Shown: positions 60,548-64,000 of the stretch, one piece after another
Numbering within the stretch: the first letter of the stretch is position 1
How the letters are laid out: the number at the start of each line of letters is the position of its first letter
From: Sporothrix humicola
Taxonomy: Eukaryota > Ascomycota > Sordariomycetes > Ophiostomatales > Ophiostomataceae
Assembly: GCA_021396245.1 (NCBI GenBank)
Contig: WNYE01000034.1
Coordinates: forward strand, 124,001 to 188,000
Reading direction: 5' to 3'
DNA length: 64,000 bases
Program-made: the position numbers and the translations under genes
Notes under the pieces: model-generated
Seen by the model: only the letters and a program-made list of their open reading frames with translations
What the model was told of the DNA's origin: nothing
Database searches by the model: none

Positions 60548-61942
60548 TTACCGCGTCACGGCGGCGGTCAGGACCTGTGTCCGGAAGAAGCCGCCCTTGG
60601 TCCGCTCAATGACCTGCTGGTAGACGGAGCTGTTGGGGTGGTTCATGATGACGGTGCCCTCCTTGAAGTCGATCTTGGCGTCGAGGCGGGTGTCGCGGAT
60701 CAGGTTGACGATCCACTTCTCGCCGTCGTCGACGTTGAGGCCGAGCTGCTCGGAGACGCGCTTGAGGTCGATGCGGGCGTGGATCTTGCAGTAGGACTCG
60801 AAGAAGAGGTGGCGGGCGGCGTCGACAAAGGCGTCGGCGGCGCCTGCCAAGAAGAAATCCTGGCGCAGGACCTCCTCGGCACGCGGCAGCTGGCGCTGGG
60901 CCTCCTCAAAGTCAAAGTCGAGGAAGAGGGCGCGCACAAAGTCGGTGACGGGGTCGGTGTACTCGTAGGCCTCCTGCTTGATGACGCGCACAATGTCCTT
61001 GAGCTGCTTCTGCTGCAGGCCGGCGTTGCGGAAACGGCCCCGGCCGGCGATAACGGAGGCGGCGACGTAGCGCAGGATCCAGGGGCACGAGGCCTGGATG
61101 GTGTTGATGTAGTTGGGCGAGAACATGAGCTCGAGGACGGGCTCGCGGGCGGCCTCGGAGTTGAAGAGGGGGAAGAGGACCCAGTGCAGCAGCCAGGTGC
61201 GCTGCTGGAGCTGGGCGAGCGGGTTGTTGAAGAGCTTGGTGTCGATCATCTCCTTGACCTTTGTGATCTCCTCGAGGGCGGGCTCCCAGTTGGCGGTCAG
61301 GATCTCGGAGGCGAGCTTGCCCCAGGTGGCGGCGGCGACGCGGTCGTTGTCCGTGGACAGGACGCGGAACTGGTACAGCAGCTCGGCGGCGGCGCCGTAG
61401 TTGCCGCAGCTGTACTGGAAGTTGCCAAAGTCGTAGAGCGCGTTGACCATGTCGACGGTGACCTGCACACGTGGTTAGTCAGATTCGCGTCACTATCACG
61501 ATAATTTTGAATATTGGGGGATTGAACTCACATCGTGCTCCTTCTTCAAAAACTCCAGGTTGGCCACCTTGTCGCTCCGCAGGTTGCCGACGACGTCCTC
61601 GTCGCCCAGCAGGTCGCGCAGCCGCGTGGTGTCGTTCTCAAACTGCTCCATCTTGGCCAGGACCTTCTTTCTTTGCTCGCCGTACTCGGCCGGCGGCGTG
61701 TCCAGGTTCTCAATCTCGCAGTACAGGCTGGCCACGTAGTCGGTCATGTTGGTCTTGCGCAGCAGCTCAAACTTGGCCTTTGTGACCTCGCGCAGCTTGG
61801 CCTCGTCCTTGATGTTGCCGTCGTCGTCCTCGAGCTGGCCGGCCGCAAACTCGACGAGCGGGAAGATGAGGTGGCGATCGAGACGCAGCACCAGCTGCGG
61901 CATCAGGTCGAACTCGGCCGCGGACGGCGCGGTGGATGCCAT
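60548..61942 (-). CDS. int6: Translation initiation factor eIF3 subunit e (Int6)
   Basis: Predicted 441-residue eIF3e, a PCI-domain subunit of the eIF3 complex that binds the 40S ribosome during translation initiation. Two exons: 61532-61942 (137 codons) and 60548-61462. The 69 nt intron has a GTGAGT donor, a GACTAAC branch site and a TGTGCAG acceptor, joining K-K-E-H-D to V-T-V-D-M-V. The N terminus has the family pattern L-x-L-R-L-D-R-H-L-I-F-P-L-V-E-F (about 18-32), followed by helical repeats (Y-D-F-G-N-F-Q-Y-S-C-G-N-Y) and a C-terminal PCI domain at about 250-410, ending in the winged-helix part (L-K-R-V-S-E-Q-L-G-L). Length matches fungal eIF3e. The start is in a strong ACCATGG context. 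It diverges from the mitoribosomal gene img2, pairing cytosolic and mitochondrial translation genes. Confidence 0.95.
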
Positions 61943-62471
61943 GGTGGGTGGTGGGTGAAGAAGAGAAGAGGGGAAATCGAGAGTCGGGTGACGGGGGTTG
62001 TCGTCGTGGGTGGTCGGCTCGTCAAACGTCGTGATCGAAAGTCGTGATGTCGATAGGGGCCTTGGAGGGGCTCTGATTTTTCGCGGTGATACGGGTTGGT
62101 GTATTTTTTTGCGAGGGTTTGGCACCAGTCGCTACTGCCCCATTCAGAATCAGTTCAGCGGCGGGCAGGTGGGGCTCTGGCGCGCTGGCCTCCAACTGTA
62201 GCAGGCCAAACGCCCGCCAATGCCCGCCCCAAAAAACGCTAGCTGCCCGCCAACGAGGGACAATAGCAAAATTTTGCACTGTAAAATGTGGGATGGTACG
62301 GAACCAATGTTTCTCCGTGGCCGCAAACGGAGTTTTCTGCCGGGCGGTCAAGGCCAGCAAGCTCCAGTCTGTTGACTTTCTGCCAAAGATCTCCAACGAC
62401 CTCACGACGACATTCGACTGTATTTCAGAGAGATTGCAATTGTCTCGAATTCGCCCAGTTCCACACACACC
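61943..62471. promoter_or_regulatory. eIF3e/img2 divergent promoter region
   Basis: A 529 bp spacer shared by head-to-head genes. The eIF3e-proximal part is pyrimidine-rich in the eIF3e sense (CT-rich, ending CCACCATGG); the img2 leader is CA-rich. Several ATGs precede img2 (near 62287-62311), so its transcription start probably lies downstream of them. No other gene. Confidence 0.5.
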
Positions 62472-62960
62472 ATGTCGCAATCACTAGCACACTCGTCGCG
62501 CGCAATTCTGCGCTGCGCACACGCCCGCCCGGCCCTGACGCCTGCACAGCCATTCCTGCAGCGCATGTTCCTCTCGTCGACGTCTCCGGCATCACAAGAA
62601 GCAACGGCCACTTCCACAACTTCCTCTTCTACCACATCCACAACACCATTACCATACCGCATCGGCCGCTCCAACTCGCTCAACTTCCCCGTCTACCACC
62701 GCATCAAGTCCGGCGGCACCAACCGCACCACTGAGGTCAAGAAGGTCGAGGGCGACGCCAAGGCGCTGGCACAGCAGCTGACAAAAGAGCTCGACGTCGA
62801 GACCAAGACAAACCCGCGGACAAACCACGTTATTGTCAAGGTGGGTGGCAGCCGTTGAGACGGTGTTTGATCTTTGACAAGCAATGGACATCTTACTAAC
62901 TGACTGCAGGGCTTCCATCGGGAACGACTCGTCAAGTGGCTGACTGAGAAGGGCCTGTAA
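62472..62960 (+). CDS. img2: Mitochondrial large-subunit ribosomal protein mL49 (Img2)
   Basis: Predicted 139-residue mL49/Img2, a mitochondrion-specific protein of the mitoribosomal large subunit. Two exons: 62472-62840 and 62910-62960. The 69 nt intron has a GTGGGT donor, a TTACTAAC branch site and a CTGCAG acceptor; the second exon encodes only 16 residues. The N terminus is a mitochondrial targeting sequence (basic, Ser/Ala/Arg-rich, no acidic residue in the first 35) followed by a Ser/Thr linker. The conserved core begins at about 61 with Y-R-I-G-R-S-x-S-L-N-F-P-V-Y, then R-T-T-E-V-K-K-V-E-G-D, and ends with H-V-I-V-K joined to G-F-H-R-E-R-L-V-K-W-L-T-E-K-G-L. The spliced C terminus completes the family's W-L-x-x-x-G ending, which supports the intron. 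Confidence 0.92.
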
Positions 62961-63153
62961 TAAGGGCAAAGGGGCAGGAAAATCAAAAATAAACTACAAA
63001 AGCCACAAAAATTACAAAAGACGGCATTGACCGAGGACAGAAGTGCTGTCGGTACATACCACTGTGTCAACAAAACAACAAACCCATCACTAGCGACCAT
63101 TGTACATTATTCTGTTTTTATATCACATCCATATCATATATTTATTCTTCACA

Positions 63154-64000
63154 TCAATACTTCATGGCAATTCTGCCTTGACTGCTCCCGGCCAGAGGAT
63201 GTCTGTACACCTGTTGATAACGAGGTTCCTCCTCTTCCTTCTTCTTCTCCAAATATATCCCCGTGCGTCTGAAACGGACTATTCGCTCTGTTCGGGGGGC
63301 ATATCCGGTCGCTTCTGCGCGCACAACCATGGTCTTTGTCATTGGTCTGTGGCCTTCTCTGATTCTGCCAGGGTCCTGAAAGTCGGTCACCTCAAAATGT
63401 AGCCTTGGGTGAAATTCTTGTTCCAGGCGAAGGCTCATCACTTCATAGGCGACGACAATATCTCTGGGTTCGGGTACCAGTGGCCCTTGAAAGTTGCGAG
63501 CAATCTTGACACCAGAGACCAGGAATAGGGTGCAGTCTCTTATCTGGTTGTGGTATTTGAAAAAGTCTGGCGTCTTTGGCCCGTCTCCCATAATAGGAAG
63601 AAGCCACTCCACCACCTTGGCTGATGCTGGTTTTCTTTGGAGCATGACTGTGTCCAGTATTGACATGGTGTATGCTTCTTTGGGCCTGGATTCCGCGGAT
63701 GGAAAGAGCCCAGAACTCCTCCCAGACTCAGTCGCCTTTTTGATCAAGGGTGTTTGGTGATGATAGAGATTTTTTAGCTCGTCATTCCAGCCCCTGGACC
63801 TGAAGGCGGTGATGGCCATCCAATGGTCGTCTTCTGGGGCAGTCGCCAGGGGCTGGTCCGGACAAAAGGCACGCGTAAGAATGTTTCCAACCTGAATAGG
63901 TCCTTCTGGACCATAGTCCCAGCGGGGCGCCAAAAAATATGACGTCTGGCCACCGGGAGCAATATTTACAAGTTCTTGCTCGTATCGTCGATCGTCGGGA
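63154..64000 (-). CDS. Partial unrecognised fungal protein, 5' end beyond the window
   Basis: A minus-strand frame ends at the TGA at 63154-63156 and stays open to the window edge, giving at least 281 residues; the true start lies outside. Near its visible N terminus is Y-F-L-A-P-R-W-D-Y-G-P-E-G-P-I-Q-V-G-N-I-L, a type of motif I have seen at the start of many uncharacterised filamentous-fungal proteins. The middle is mixed alpha/beta with an R-D-C-T-L-F-L-V-S-G-V-K-I-A segment; the end has a Lys/Glu-rich stretch and A-M-K-Y. No signal peptide, membrane segment or catalytic motif is visible. Introns cannot be excluded. It converges with img2, with 193 bp between stops. I assign no function. 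Confidence 0.6.
   Translation of the reverse strand, partial: PDDRRYEQELVNIAPGGQTSYFLAPRWDYGPEGPIQVGNILTRAFCPDQPLATAPEDDHWMAITAFRSRGWNDELKNLYHHQTPLIKKATESGRSSGLFPSAESRPKEAYTMSILDTVMLQRKPASAKVVEWLLPIMGDGPKTPDFFKYHNQIRDCTLFLVSGVKIARNFQGPLVPEPRDIVVAYEVMSLRLEQEFHPRLHFEVTDFQDPGRIREGHRPMTKTMVVRAEATGYAPRTERIVRFRRTGIYLEKKKEEEEPRYQQVYRHPLAGSSQGRIAMKY

Overview
This window comes from the nuclear genome of a filamentous ascomycete. The evidence is a set of fungal housekeeping genes with G/C-ending codons and few, very short introns: the six I could place are 55 to 119 nt long, most with a CTAAC-type branch site and GT-AG ends. Intergenic DNA is pyrimidine-rich and AT-richer than the genes. A member of the Sordariomycetes, possibly Ophiostomatales/Sporothrix-like, is my guess from gene style only.

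Layout, left to right: a long pyrimidine-rich leader (1-2298); a bacterial-type PARG-like macrodomain protein (2299-3339); a 7 kb stretch with no supported gene (3340-10376); sec24 (COPII coat, minus) and cft2/CPSF100 (mRNA 3' processing, plus), which diverge; a 4.2 kb gap; the PI4P 5-kinase mss4; coa6 (cytochrome oxidase assembly, minus) diverging from sys1 (Golgi membrane protein); an ELYS-domain nucleoporin-assembly protein (minus) diverging from smc4 (condensin); an N-carbamoyl-D-amino-acid hydrolase (minus) diverging from gar1 (H/ACA snoRNP). Then come three minus-strand genes: a Gal80-like oxidoreductase-fold protein, a prenylcysteine oxidase and an aminoglycoside-phosphotransferase-fold kinase. 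Next are a Cue3/ASCC2-like CUE protein; vps41 (HOPS, minus) diverging from apc1 (anaphase-promoting complex); eIF3e (minus) diverging from the mitoribosomal gene img2; and a partial unrecognised gene running off the right edge.

The genes do not form a pathway cluster. They are core functions: secretion and vacuole (sec24, sys1, vps41, mss4), RNA (cft2, gar1), translation and ribosome quality control (eIF3e, img2, cue3), mitochondria (coa6, img2), chromosomes and cell cycle (smc4, ELYS, apc1). The striking organisational feature is near-perfect strand alternation: 15 of 18 neighbouring pairs lie on opposite strands, so most genes share a promoter region and a terminator region with a neighbour.

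I found no mobile element, CRISPR array, rRNA or tRNA, and no clear new multi-gene system. The points most worth a second look are the ambiguous 3' end of the ELYS gene (in-frame TAG followed by 44 open codons), the Gal80-like protein whose EKP motif reads EWP, upstream reading frames that overlap the start codons of both vps41 and apc1, the mss4 intron placed exactly before the activation loop, and the 7 kb gene-free stretch.
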